A DNA stretch of 64,000 bases, from assembly GCA_905331475.1 (NCBI GenBank), contig CAJNYU010000114.1, forward strand, positions 496,001 to 560,000, written 5' to 3'. The notes under the pieces are model-generated. The model saw only the letters and a program-made list of their open reading frames with translations. It did no database searches and was not told where the DNA came from. Positions 21,252-33,945 of this stretch are shown here, in pieces (the stretch's first letter is position 1; every line of letters starts with the position of its first letter). The translations under genes and the position numbers were made by a program. The stretch is from Rotaria socialis. Taxonomy: Eukaryota > Rotifera > Eurotatoria > Philodinida > Philodinidae.

Positions 21252-23742
21252 ATGAATAATACAGTAATCGATAGTTTCGCATCAAATAATGATGCTACGA
21301 ATAATCAACAAACAGCATCATTTATATTAGATTTGCGTTTTTTCCTTGTTCGAATATTTTATCCATCTTTGCTAATATGGGGTACTATTGGTAATTCCTT
21401 ATGTTTACGCGTATTGCTAAGTAAAAAATTTTATCAAAATTCAACCTGTCAATATTTGGCTGTATTAGCTGTTATTGATATTTTATTTATTGTCATGCGT
21501 TCAAGTAAACATGTTTATAAGCTATTTCGCGATACAACAATATTTAATACATCAAAATGGATGTGCCGTATATTAACCTTTTTTTCATCAGCGCTTGCAC
21601 ACATGGGATCATGGATATTAGTTATTGTTAGTTTCGATCGATATTTTATAGTAACAAGTCGTTATCGACGACGTAGTTCATCATTCCATCAGGTTTTATG
21701 TTCAACAAGTATACTTATTGCTATTGTGGTTTTATGCAATATTTATTATTTCTTTATACTTGGTAAGAAAAGCAATAGATTCATTATAAATATTGTATTC
21801 TGTCTAACAGTCAATATTTGACTTAATCGTAATAGTTAATTTTACCCTATAAGTTTAGAAGAAAAACAAAATAGTAAGAAGTAGTATTGACAAAGGCAAT
21901 GCTATTTTTAATCTGCACACTGATATTTAAGTATTTACTATTAGGAAAGAATGTTTCTGTAACTGAATATCTATTTTTAAAAGCTTTGATAGAAAAAGTA
22001 AGTTTTTCTTTGAAAATTGTTATTTTCATATCATAAAAAGTTAATCATGATCAGATTTCTATTTGGGAAGATACCATTTGAAAATTGAATAGATGATTAG
22101 AACATGTCATCAAAGATCATAAATATGTAGTTGTTATTTGCATTCAAGTTTAAGATTACTTTTTATTGAGTTGATTGTAAATAAATATTCTACATGATTT
22201 CTCATGCTCCAAATTATATTTGTAATAATAAAACAGTATCCGATGTATATTGTATGAAATTGCCGAAAGCGTTTGTTCGTGTAGAAATAAAATGAGTTAA
22301 CATATGTTATATGAGATAGGTACATCGAAGTGGAAGTTTTACAGAATCAATGCGCGAGCATCAAAAATTATTACTAGACATGGCAAATCAGCAATTAAAC
22401 TGTTAGTAACAATCAATGAAAAACATGCAGATAAGATAATATAAGTTAATGTTCCTATTTTTTAAATGAGTTACTCGTATGTTCATGTCAATAATAATCC
22501 ATTGTAAATTTATTCATTTAGAAATTTGAAATAAAATATGAATATAAGAAAAAAGAAATATATTTAAGTGATAATCAATAGAATAAGTTTGATATTCAGA
22601 TTTTTTAATTCAATGAATTTGAACTATGAATGAAATGAATAATTGATGGAGGATACTCTCAACAAGTACAAGCATACATGAGTTTTACAAGTTATATTGT
22701 TTTCTTCCTATAAATTTCATTATATTGGAAACCTAGAAAAATGATGATTGGGCTATTTCTAAATATTAAAGTTGATTATAAAAGAAACTTGAAAGAATAA
22801 AGATCTTCAATATTATGTTGGATAATTAATAAATTCGCAAATATTCAATTGAAATATTTTTTCTTTTCTCTTGTCAAAGGTCGATCAGTAACATTAGGAA
22901 AATTTGGTATACAAGATCAACGGCGTTTTATCCACCGATTATTAATGCAGTCAAATGAAACATCAATTAATTCAACTCATTCATTAAACTATCCATCGTC
23001 GGATTTATTCCGTTATAAAACTTCATCTATATTTGTTTGTATACCAAGTACTCGCTTTGAAATTTTTTTTCGCACATATATACCGATCTTCGACATATTA
23101 CTTGTTGCTGCTATTCCATTTTTACTTCTTTGTTTTACTAATATCGGTATTATTACATTTACCATGCGTAATAATCGTCAAATGCGCCAACATCGCAAAC
23201 GTGCACATCGTCGACATCAACGTTTAACAATTATGCTTCTATCTGTAACTCTTGCATTTATTGGTTTAACATGTCCATCAGTAATATTTATTTGTGTTAA
23301 TAAAATAATTTATTCTGGACGTATATTAACTGAACGAAAAGATAATTTAAATGCAGATGCTAATATTCGTCAACCATCACATGTCCAATTAATAGTTGAC
23401 ATATGTGAAGCATTATGGTATACGAAGCATGCAATGAATTTTATTTTATATACATTAAATGGACAAGATTTTCGGCGTGAATTTTTGAAATTATTTACTC
23501 AATGTTTTACTCGTCGATCAACTGCAGTTAGAAAATTGTTAAATAAAACTCAAACAAGAACATCAATCGATGAGTCAACTATTGATACGCAATTACGTGT
23601 TACTAATAGGCAAAGTAAAATATTTCACGAAATAAGATCAAATGAACAACCCATTGCTGATAATGATGAAATATCAAGTGCAATATTTGTTAATTCAAAT
23701 TCTGTACATAGTAAATCGGTAACCGATGATAAGTACATTTGA
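21252..23742 (+). CDS. rhodopsin-family GPCR, peptide-receptor type
   Basis: Two exons, 21252-21762 and 22880-23742, joined in phase by a 1,117-nt intron located just after TM4, give 457 residues. TM1 has GNSLCL (GN pair), TM2 LAVLAVIDILF (LAxxD), TM3 starts at MCRIL and ends with SFDRYF (DRY). ECL2 contains the partner cysteine (FVCIP). TM5 is FDILLVAAIPFLLLCFTNIGI; TM6 begins RRHQRLTIMLLSVTLAF; TM7 ends NFILYTLNGQDFRREF. NFxLY in place of NPxxY, followed by GxxFRxEF, is typical of FMRFamide-receptor-like and related peptide GPCRs. The N-terminus carries potential N-glycosylation sites (NNT) and the long C-tail is Ser/Thr-rich. The ligand is unknown. It converges on the SLC16-type gene, 243 bp between stops. 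Confidence 0.88.
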
Positions 23743-23985
23743 TATTAATTCTTTAAATGGATTCATTCACTTTTCTTTTTATTTCCAAACAACCTGAATA
23801 TCATAAGTGTTTAAATCTTGAATTTAATAATAGCCAAATATCACAGAACAAAAATCAAAACAAACATGCAAAGAATTAATACTACTACGACAAAAACGCT
23901 GTATTGCACTATATTTTCTTTTAAAATTATTCATTTGAAAAAACCAAAACAGGTAACATTGTATTGATCCATCAAGATGGTAATG

Positions 23986-26188
23986 TTACACTTCAACTTC
24001 TACTTGCTCTTCTTCTGCACGCTCGGTTTCAATACATGATAAAGACATATGAAAGAAAGCAGCAATTATAATCATCGCACCACCAACAGCAAATGCTAAA
24101 TCATATTTTTCAGTGTAATCTTTCAGAAAACCTATTCATGAAATAAATAATTAAACAATAAGAATAAGAAAATTCTGTTTTTTCTCTTGTTTCTAATGTA
24201 AACCTGCAGCAGGTGGCCCAATTATTGATGCGATACCACGGAAAAGAAATAGAATACCAAAAGCTGTTGTATATCGATCAAGACCAACACAATCACATAT
24301 TATACTTGGCAATAATGACATATGAGGTGCTGTATAAAAAAGAATATATGTATATATACATAGAAATTATATTATTCGAATTATTTATATGCAGTTTCAT
24401 TACCAATAGCAAATCCACATAGAGCAGCATAGAGAGCACATGTCGTCATGTTATATGCATAAGCTGCTAAAGCAGTTAAAATACCAGCTGTAAATAAAAG
24501 TGCATTATGAACACGTAATGCACTTAAATGCGGTATCATTGCAATGGGTCCACCAGAGAATCTACCGAGTGTATTGAAAAAACCTAAACAATTATGTGTT
24601 GTTTATCATTGATTTTGTTTTTTTAATTTTAAATACCAAAGATTGTTAATAAAAATGAAGCTTTTGTTGGATGGACATGATGATCTTCAATCGCAAATGA
24701 AACAAGACACATGATTGGTAAATAATATCCCAACATAGAAAACATATTTCCAATACAAATTAATAACATTTGTTTATTGTTTAATATTGAAAAATCTGTC
24801 ATTGTCGAAAGAATATCAGCAAAAGCTCGAAATGTTGACTGTTTTTTCTTTATTTCATTTGTTGCTGCAGGAATATTTGTTATCGATGATGCATATGGAT
24901 TACTATGTAATGATGTTTGTGATGCATGATCAATTGGTTGTTTTGATCCAGTAAATAGTACACCTTTTTTATATGATAATCGAGTTGCATTTTCTGGATT
25001 CAAAACGCCCAAACGATGGCTGGAATTTGATGATACACGACTCGATGTTGATAATGCACGAGTACGTGATGAGTAAAAAGGTGTTACAGCTGCCTTTAAA
25101 ACACCAGAAATATTAATATCGGATTCATGAGTTGAATCATTCATATGAATTGCGTCATCATCATCATCATCATCACGAGCTGATGAGGATTTTAAACGAT
25201 CAGATTTTATTTTTATTAGATTTCTGCTTGTGCAAAATAATATATTAGAAAATGACGAAAAATTATTTGATACTCACTGTGGTTGTATTTCCATTCGTTG
25301 AATGAGTACTCTTCTTGGTTTTAATGGTTTCATCATAGCTCCAAATAGAATACATGTTAGCATTATACCAGCAAATATGAAGAGACCGCATTTCCAACCA
25401 TAATTTTGCATTAAGTAATCAGCTAGTGGGCCAAATACTAGAGCACCGATGCCTGTACCAGCTGTTACTAGTCCTAAAACCAAATAATAAATAGGCAAAA
25501 GTACACAATTATGTCATAGACATGATACCATTAGCAATAGCTCGTTTTTTATCAAAATAAAATGAAACCATTACAACTGATCTAGATTTAATAAAACATC
25601 AAATTTATCATCGATTTTATGTTAAATAATTCTACTAACGGAAGATAGACCATGCCAAAAAAGATTCCACCAAATACACCATAAACAATCATCATTATCC
25701 AAACATTTGATGACATAGTTGATAATGCCATACAACTTGCAGCACCAATGCTGCCAATGATAATTATTAGTCGGCAACCATATCTATTAGCTAAACCTGA
25801 TACAATTGGACCTTTGGAAAAAAGCATAATCAGAAATATATATATTTCTTATGATGAATACTACATACCAACTAATAAATAAACACCACAAGGAACAGAT
25901 CCAACCATAAGAATAACCATGTCTGAACATTGAAAATGACTTTTCAGATAATATTTCATGGTACCAAAAGCAAACAATGTTCCATCACAGACAAGATTGC
26001 AAAGCTAAGACAAAACCAAAATCAGCATAAATTTAATGTCAATCACCAAAAAATAAGAATACCATTGCAGCAAAAGCAATAACCCAACCATAGCCTCCAT
26101 CAGGTGGTACTGTGACATATTCATAATCTTCGCCATTAAAACATTCGCCTTCAAATTGTTTCTTTTTTGATATTTCTTTCAATGGCAT
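23986..26188 (-). CDS. SLC16/monocarboxylate-transporter-type MFS protein
   Basis: Nine exons on the minus strand: 26063-26188, 25869-26004, 25636-25811, about 25529-25574, 25278-25474, 24637-25223, 24404-24583, 24204-24329 and 23986-24131, giving about 572 residues. The N-terminus has the MCT signature PDGGYGWVIAFAA before TM1; later come GPIVSGLANRYGCR, FYFDKKRAIANG, TAGTGIGALVFGPLADYL, NTLGRFSGGP and LFLFRGIASIIGPPAAG. Exon 6 encodes the long Ser-rich loop between TM6 and TM7. These are plasma-membrane carriers of monocarboxylates, thyroid hormone or other small solutes; the substrate cannot be told. The exon 3/exon 4 junction is odd: exon 3 ends CCGTTA before GTAGAA, but the only AG sites before GTAATGGTTTCATTT give a frame off by one, so one base may be missing. 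The exon 6 acceptor is a NAGNAG-like pair (25224-25230), both in frame. Confidence 0.88.
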
Positions 26189-28349
26189 GCTATTATTCGA
26201 GAAAATAAACTAAATAAATAGTTGTATTTATCACCTGTAAGACAGAACTAAATAAATCGAATAAATATTCTCCCAGAAGTCATATCGTATTCATTCAAAT
26301 TGGCAGTGAACAATGATGTTAAACCTGTTCGCCTTTTTTCATCATTAATCTTCTTGTATAATCAGCGTCTGAATCTCGTTTATAAGACAAGATATGTATG
26401 ATTACTTGTCAGCGAGAACACAAAGATGAAGGAATGCATGAAATATTTCAATATCATTCTTTTCATCGATACTTTATTTTTATCATAAAACTATGTATTA
26501 CTATAATAAGTGTGAATATTCATTTGTGCCATACTTACCGAGAAAGACAACTTTTTAAATATCTAGAATAATATACAACAGTAAATTGTGCGAACATAAA
26601 ACATGCTTATCTGTAATCGCACTCTGCTGCTGTAAATTAGTATTTATTGTTATCGAAAAATGATTGTTAACCTTACTTGGTGTTATCGACATATTCATTT
26701 CATACTTTTTTTCACTTGTAGTAAATAGAATAGAACATCATTGCTTATTGGATTCTATTTTTTTATCGTTAATCACTGCAAAGATTGCGTTACAATAATA
26801 CGAAATGACTGAAGTGAGATTATATAATTCTGTACTTGTTAGCGCAAACTTTTTGTCGATGAAAAAAAAACCACAACGGCGCAAATGAATATTTAGAAAA
26901 TGAAACAATCAGTTAAAGCGTATTTAAAAAATATTTAGTAATTTTATAATTGCAGGACTGCGTTTTCTGATATTAATGGATAGTTACGATTCATGGATCT
27001 TTAAATATTGTTTTTGTGTTGTTTTCTTCGTTTTGAGATCACATATAGCTATCACATTTATGAACAAAATAATATGCAGAAAAGCAAGACAATATGGATA
27101 GAATATTAAATAAAAATAAGATTACTAAAGATCATGATAAAAAAAGGAATATTATTTCATTCGAAAAGTGACATGACGATATCATCGATGCATGAACAAT
27201 GTCGGTTGATTACTGAATAGTCAATAAATAGATTTTATGAAGATGACACATCAGTTTGATTCTAAGAAGATTCTTTAGTTTTACATTCTGTTAGTTCTTA
27301 TTCATAAAATCTATTGATGCGTTAATAACTCTTGAAAAGATAAGGATAAAAAGTTTTACTCTACATATGGATTTACTGCACTTTGCTTTCAAAATATTAA
27401 ATTTCTTTATTATTTTCATAGAACTATCGGTCGTGCTTTGAAGCTCAATGATTAGCAATCTTGCTATCAAACAATATCATTTGATTGTGCATGAAATGAT
27501 ATAGAGACAGAGTGTTTTTCGAACAGCAAACATCATAACTCTTCATCTTACTACAATTGAGAAATATTCGTAATCATAAAGTGTCGTTTGACTTTTTCTT
27601 TACTGTGAACTTCGGTACTATCAAACTACATATATCCCTGTGTTTCGATTTCGATTAAACAATATATCAAATTTCCAATAGAGAACGAAACCAAATAAGA
27701 TGCTAATTGAACTACATAATTTCATGTCTTGCATCAATCCATGCAGTATATTCTTTCATTGCAGCACGTCGTTTCGTGTGCTTCATCTCACACATTCTCC
27801 TTGAAAACAATATTCTTGACATTTTTCATAGTTTATCTTAGTTCTTTGTAAATATCATTCTAATAATAGAAGATAAATGACAAATTAATGATAAGATTTT
27901 AATTACAAAGAAAAAATGTTTTCAACAATTACTATTACATATCTATTTCAATTGATTTCAAGTATAACTATGATATGATAGAAAAAACTAATTGAAAATC
28001 TTGTTCAATGTGAAGTTGAGCTCTTTGTGTTTTTAAATACTTACGATATTGATGCTGAAATAATTTATGAAAAATAAATGAATGTTAAAAACTTTTGGAA
28101 GACATATATAATTATATATAATTCTTAGATTTTAACACTGATTTTTCATCAAAAGAAACAAGATTATTTCAACTAAATAGTTATTGAGCTTTTAAAAGTT
28201 TGATTTTGTTTATTTCGACAAGCAAATATCAAATCCTGTTTTTTTTTGTATTGGAAAATTCATATAAAACCTATTATTTTTAGGTTTTTCTTATCACCAA
28301 GATAAAGAATCTTCCAGTACATCCTTTTTTTGAAGTTCTTTATGGTTTG
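26189..28349. other. intergenic, one possible micro-ORF
   Basis: AT-rich spacer upstream of the SLC16-type gene and downstream of the minus-strand membrane protein gene. Apart from a 36-codon minus-strand reading frame at 27712-27822 (listed separately) and an isolated 10-nt stretch bounded by acceptor- and donor-like sites near 28045-28070, nothing stands out. Confidence 0.45.
27712..27822 (-). CDS. possible 36-residue micro-ORF
   Basis: On the minus strand an ATG in a favourable AAAA context opens 36 codons: it begins MSRILFSRRMCEMKHTKRR and ends with TAWIDARHEIM before TAG. It is basic in the first half and amphipathic in the second. An acceptor-like CTATTATTAG lies about 35 nt upstream, as expected for a spliced leader or 5' UTR intron. 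No family is recognised. Codon choice resembles real genes nearby, but length makes chance a serious alternative; the GTGAGAT inside it could also be a splice donor. Confidence 0.25.
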   Translation of the reverse strand: MSRILFSRRMCEMKHTKRRAAMKEYTAWIDARHEIM

Positions 28350-29357
28350 TTAATATTGTCGTTTTTCTATTTTGACTTGTCGATGATTGTAAATCGATTT
28401 GTGTACTGGTGGCATTTCATGATCGTGATCCAAGACTAGCAATTAAAAATAGGGGAAAAAAGAAACATTCAAGAATCAGAAGAAGAAAAAACACGAAATA
28501 TCGTACCTTCAGGAGTAGATGTCGAAGCAGGAAACTCATCAGTCATCAGCCTATTGTCTTGTGATGTGCCAACATATTGTTGAATTTTAACTGTTGTAGG
28601 TGATGAAATAATTGATTCTCGATAAGGTGTTTCTGTTTGAATATATAACGAAGTCGATAGTTTTTTTATCATGGTATTTGATGATCGATAGGATTTCATT
28701 GATTGTGTACTTGTTGATAAATTTTCATTTTTCTCTTCTATTTTAATTGTTGGTGTTGATATTTGAATGGGTTCATTTTTACTTGGTGGCATAAACGTTT
28801 CTTGTTTTAACTTAGGGCCATTCGATATCTCACTTGAATCTACTTCAATATAGAACAAAAAATACAATATACAGGATAAGCAAAGGAAAACAATTATACA
28901 TCGGCTTTGTTGGTGATAGTTTAAAACTAGAGTTTCATTTAATAATGGTAAGACATGTACTGTAGAAGATTGTATAAAAAGAGTTGCAAGCAATCTACTT
29001 GAATCTAAATAAATGTTTTTTTAGAAGTATCTACATACATATTAGTTCTTGTACATTCAATCAAACAAACTTATGATTTAAACTTACATGCAAGAATCAA
29101 TACTAGTGAAACAATTCCAATAGAAATGAATCCCAAAAAAATTGCGAATATAAAGACTTTGCATATGCTTGAACATTGTTTTTGTCGTATTTTCTATGCA
29201 AAAAAAATAAAGATACGAATCAAATATTTGTTGGCATATTTATTGCAAAATAATTCCTTCCATTCTCAAATATTATATAGAACACTGTTTGTTTTTTTAC
29301 CTCTAAAGACTCGATATTATCCGATGGAATAATATCTCGTAAAGCTGAATCGTTCAT
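28350..29357 (-). CDS. unrecognised small membrane protein
   Basis: Four minus-strand exons, 29301-29357, 29088-29193, 28507-29004 and 28350-28435, join in frame (introns 107, 83 and 71 nt) to 248 residues. The N-terminus is short and polar (MNDSALRDIIPSDNIESLE), followed by a basic, Cys-containing juxtamembrane stretch (KIRQKQCSSIC) and a strong transmembrane helix (VFIFAIFLGFISIGIVSLVL). A second hydrophobic stretch (CIIVFLCLSCILYFLFYI) follows about 35 residues later, unless it belongs to an unspliced intron. The remainder is Ser/Thr-rich with acidic and basic patches and no domain. No homologue comes to mind. Topology suggests a signalling or adaptor membrane protein, but no function can be assigned. 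Confidence 0.6.
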
Positions 29358-31531
29358 TTTAATTCAACGAGTTTGAAAATAATGTTCGAACTCTTCTGTC
29401 GAAGATTTTTATTCAGGAGTCACTGATTCTATGATGAATAAAATATATATTTGAGTATGAACGTATGGTGATATCTTGTATATAGACACACACACTATCG
29501 AATGCCAGGTAACCGCATGTACAAAAAAAGAAAAAAATACAGAATAAGAAAGCTTATATGAGCTCTCTCATTCATTCATTCTTTCTTTTTTTCTTGTTCC
29601 ATTGGCCACACGTAGACATATGCATAATTCTTCTATGTACGATTGTTCAATCGTTTCTGTCAGCCTCATCAAGCTATTTCGACAACAGGCCACTTAAAAA
29701 TGAAACGAGTCAAGTATATTTTAACAGACGGATGAAGCCAAGATAACTGTGTTGCCAAAGCGATTTGCCTTTTGTAAATGCTCTGCATAGAAGATACACG
29801 TATATCGTTATATTCAAGTGGATACACAAAAAACAATGCAATTACGATGAATAAGTGTAGAATAAGAGCTATAAATGTGTGAAGAATATGATGGTCGTTT
29901 TAACATCATATAATGAATGAACATTATCGTCATGAATATATAATAATGAAATTTTAGAAGAGAAAATTATTTTCTTCCATCATGTAAATCTATATTCCTG
30001 TTAAGAACCACTCAATAAAAAATATTCTCAGAGATATACTTAAAATAGTTGTGAGATTGAAATTTTTACTGGGCACTAAATAAAACAAAAGCGAATACGT
30101 TGCTGAGTTCATAAACTCAATATCAATAAGTCGATTGTTTTATTTTATTTTTCAATATTTAGTATCAGTACGTAGAATCGTTGTTATTTCCTGATACAGT
30201 GTAATTATCTATGTTTAATGTATACGCCATGTCTATTTTATTTCCGATGGCAAATAATAAGTTCACTAGTAGTTTTGCTATTTTTCTTTCTTCTTCTTTA
30301 TTTAATACTTAAAGTGAGTGTGTGTATGTGTGTCTGAAAGCTCAGCTTGCTGTGACATAGCGCAATCAATAAGATGAATTCTTATTGTTACAACTATATT
30401 CTTGTACTGCTCTATTTTCTCTTCTTCTTTTTTTTAAAGCAGACAGATGTGGATATGATCTTAGAATAAAGAAAAGCATTGCAAATCTCATTTCCCAACA
30501 TCTCTCTTTCTCCCTCTCTCTCTCTCTTTCTTTATAGTTTTCTAATAATATTTATTAAAAAAATTCTTTTCCTATCCTCTGCTATCAATCGAATGTAGTG
30601 AAGTGAGTGGCAATGAAAACGATAATGACGATTGTGATTGTTGGTGAGTACAGCAAGTTTCATCGAATGCCTTTGTAGAGATCGCTAGCGTTTTCTTTGC
30701 ATTGTCCTTTTTTTTAGTATTCATGAAAAGAATCATAATTACATGTGTCTCTTTTGTGTATGAAAAAACAAGCTAGGAAAAACTATAAAAAAAAAAGAAA
30801 ATGAAACTTCTTTTTCCACATCTGTCTATCACTAAGATGCTCACTCTAAATACTCTGGTGATGATAATGATGGCAAAAAGAAAAGTAGTTATAATAGAAA
30901 TAGAAAAACACTGTCCTTTTACAATGTTATTTCAATGAAAAGAAAAGAAAAGAAAAGAAAAGAAAGATTCTATGCATTGCGTTTATTTTCACGTATGTTA
31001 TTCATCTATTAGTCTTTTCTAAATGCACGCTAATTCACTGTCATATACCCGATATTTTTCTCGTGCATATGAAGCATGACAGGTAAGTGTTAGAGTTGTA
31101 TGGTTTCGAGCACTGACTAGCATGACGCAGTAGATGATTTATTTGTTTCATACTGAAGAGAATGTGCTTTTCTTCTGTTTATACGTCAAGGGAAAATATG
31201 AATATTGAAATCGTCATTCGTTTCCATCTATATGACGGATGATGATGATAGTTGCTCGGGCTCTTTCTCATTTGCCATCTTTCTTTTTTCACTTAGAGCC
31301 ACTATAATCATAAACACATACGCACACTCGCACACATCATTAGCAAAGAGAGAGGTAATAGAAAAATCGGAGATTTTCAACGGACATACGTGTACAAACA
31401 GAAATCGTGTCTACAGGCAGCACAAATACAATGAATTACTGTCTAATATTCAATGAATGAAGAAAAAGAAAACTTCAGATCTTTATTCATTCTTATCTTT
31501 ATAGATAATAAATAATAAACGAAATGCTATC
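29358..31531. other. divergent intergenic region
   Basis: Lies between the 5' ends of the minus-strand membrane gene and the synaptotagmin-like gene, so it should hold both promoters. I see only AT-rich sequence, polypyrimidine runs (about 30500-30535) and an AAAAG microsatellite. Open frames at 29558-29746 and 31205-31456 lack support. Confidence 0.45.
30937..30966. repeat. (AAAAG)n microsatellite
   Basis: Five to six tandem AAAAG units. Confidence 0.85.
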
Positions 31532-33945
31532 ATGCTTACATCACACTATGATTTATATATTGGTATTGGTATTGGAGCTGTAACTGTTATTATTATAATT
31601 CTTATTGCGACAATTATTTTTTGTCAATGCTGTGTACCATCATCAAGTCATCAATATTTCGGTCGATCAGTAAGCCATTATGCAGCTATTAATAATATTG
31701 ATGCGAAAAATTATTTTAAGCCACCACAACATCTCGTGAGTATCTCTACTTTCCCTTTCTCTGACTATCGAGCAGCTTATCGAGCCATGACTTATTGAAT
31801 TTCCGGTACTGATTGGATCATCACAGACAAGTAAACATACTAATACAATTGAACAAGAATAATAAGAAAAAAAAGAAAAAGTTCTAATTTCCTTTACTTG
31901 TAAGGTAGTTTATTTTTCCTCCTATGACATCTAATAAAACTCATTAGTTTCAAAAATCTTTTTTTTTCAATTATTCCAATTTCATTTTCTAGAGTTATGC
32001 ACCAATAGTTCATCGTTTTCCACAGCCACCTGTTATTACACAAGAAACTTCATCTCAATCTGCTCGCACATCACTTGCTTCCGGCGGTCGTTTATCAATT
32101 TTATCAGAAAAATTATCTCGGCTATCCATTAGTTCTAATCAGTCGGGTCGACCATCGGTTGCATCTGATAGCGTTCTGCTACATAAGAAAGGTGAAACCG
32201 GTCGTTTATCCCATTCCTACGATGATACAGATGCACAAGGTATTACTGCACATTATGCAAGTAGATCATGTTCAAAAACAGCACGTCTATCTGCAGCAGA
32301 TGCTGAATATCAAATGCAATTATCGCCCAGTCCAATTAATTCAAAAAATACACGATTTCAACTATTTCCACGTTCATCAGATGCCGTTGAGCAATCGATT
32401 TCATCGGTTGATCAGTCACCAGGAATTCTTGAAGAACAATCGTCAGGCTCATCAAAAAGACTGGCTACAAAAATAGATTCGAACCAAAATTTGAATTCCG
32501 GTCGTCGTCAATCATTACTTCGATCACCATCGTCACGTTATGCAATTCCAAAATTTCCGGTTGTTGGAAAACAATCAGGCAATATATTGCGTGCCTCCAT
32601 GCAGCCTCTAGAACAAGGATTTCTTTCACCACCAATTTCACCGCAATTTTCTTCTCATCTGTCTAAGAAAAAAACACTACGTGGTGCATTGGGTGCTATA
32701 ATGCCTGATCTGTATTTCACAGGCACTGCATGTGCCGCTAATAGTGACATTAATGGGAACAGTGGGACGATTGCAGATAGCAGTGGAGGTGTCAACGAAC
32801 GCATTAATGATGAATTATCAATTGAAGAAGAAAAATCATGTAAATTACATGTTCGTACTCTCTATGATGAACATCGAAATGATTTGGTAGTTAACGTCAT
32901 CGAAGGTACTGATCCATAAAGAAATTCATAATCGACTTGTGTTCTTTTTCTTTTTTTTATCTAGCCCAATGTTTACCAATGGAACGTGATGATTCACCTA
33001 ATCCATATGTTAAACTTTATCTTCGTCCACCAATAGATCAAAAATTACGCCAAACATCAGTTCAGCCACAAACAATAAATCCAATATGGAATGAATGTTT
33101 TAAATTTGGTTTTACGAATGAAACAATACTGAAAACAACGAAAACATTATATTTATATATATATAATTATGCACATTCAAGTCGGCCAGAATGCATTGGC
33201 GAAGGACAATTACGATTAACATCACAAATATTACATACTGGTGGTGATCTTTGGTGTACTATTAATAAACAACGAGCAGTAAGATTTAAAAACAAAAAGA
33301 AGAACAAAAAATTCAAAGATCATATATACTACATAGCTATATATCAATATTTTATTCTAGGAAGATGAGTATCTTGGTGAGTTACTTGTTTCATTGACAT
33401 ATTTACCACAAGCTGAACGACTTAATGTTGGTATTATTGAAGCAAGAAATCTCAAGGCACTGTCGATGCATATTGAAGCTGGTTTGATTGATTTTTCAAT
33501 AAGATGAAAAATTATTTTTCCTTTACTAGATCCTATTGTACGGTTAACATTGCAATTCGGACAAACAGATAAAATAAAACGTAAAAAAACATGTGTTAAA
33601 CGCAACACATTAAATCCCAAATGGAATGAAGAAATATCATTCAACATTTCAGGTGTTTCATTAGCTGAATCATCTCTTGAAATAGGTTTGTATCATCATG
33701 ATCTTATTGCACCAGATGAACCTTTGGGATTTTTACGTTTTGAAAATGTAACACCGATCAGTAGTGCTAATATAGCCCAACATAGCGAAATAATTCATTG
33801 GTGTGAAGTTATTAATGGTGAACAACGAGCTGCTTGTTGGCATCTATTACGAAAAGCTGCAAAAATTATTCCTCCACCATCATCTAATAATAAAACTTTA
33901 CCACCACAACAAGCACTGAGAAATTCGACAAATATGCCCAAATAA
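31532..33945 (+). CDS. synaptotagmin-like tandem C2 protein
   Basis: Five exons, 31532-31735, 31993-32905, 32965-33278, 33361-33481 and 33530-33945 (introns 257, 59, 82 and 48 nt) give 655 residues. Residues about 8-33 are a transmembrane helix ending in the palmitoylation-type cluster CQCC. A Ser/Arg-rich linker of about 270 residues follows. C2A starts near 348 (KLHVRTLYDEHRNDLVVNVIEG) with PYVKLYLRPP and TINPIWNECFKF. C2B has EYLGELLVSLTYLPQAERL, RKKTCVKRNTLNPKWNEEI and ends HWCEVINGEQ then WHLL, like synaptotagmins. Calcium-binding aspartates are largely missing: C2A has NPY for DPY and YNYAHS for loop 3; C2B has LSMHIEADP in loop 1 and LYHHDLIAPD in loop 3. A membrane-trafficking role without calcium sensing is inferred. 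The subtype is uncertain. Confidence 0.88.

Noticed and set aside
28807..28894. Possible extra intron in the 28350-29357 gene
   Set aside because: The GT and AG sites flanking the second hydrophobic stretch would create an immediate TAG on joining, so read-through of the exon is preferred.
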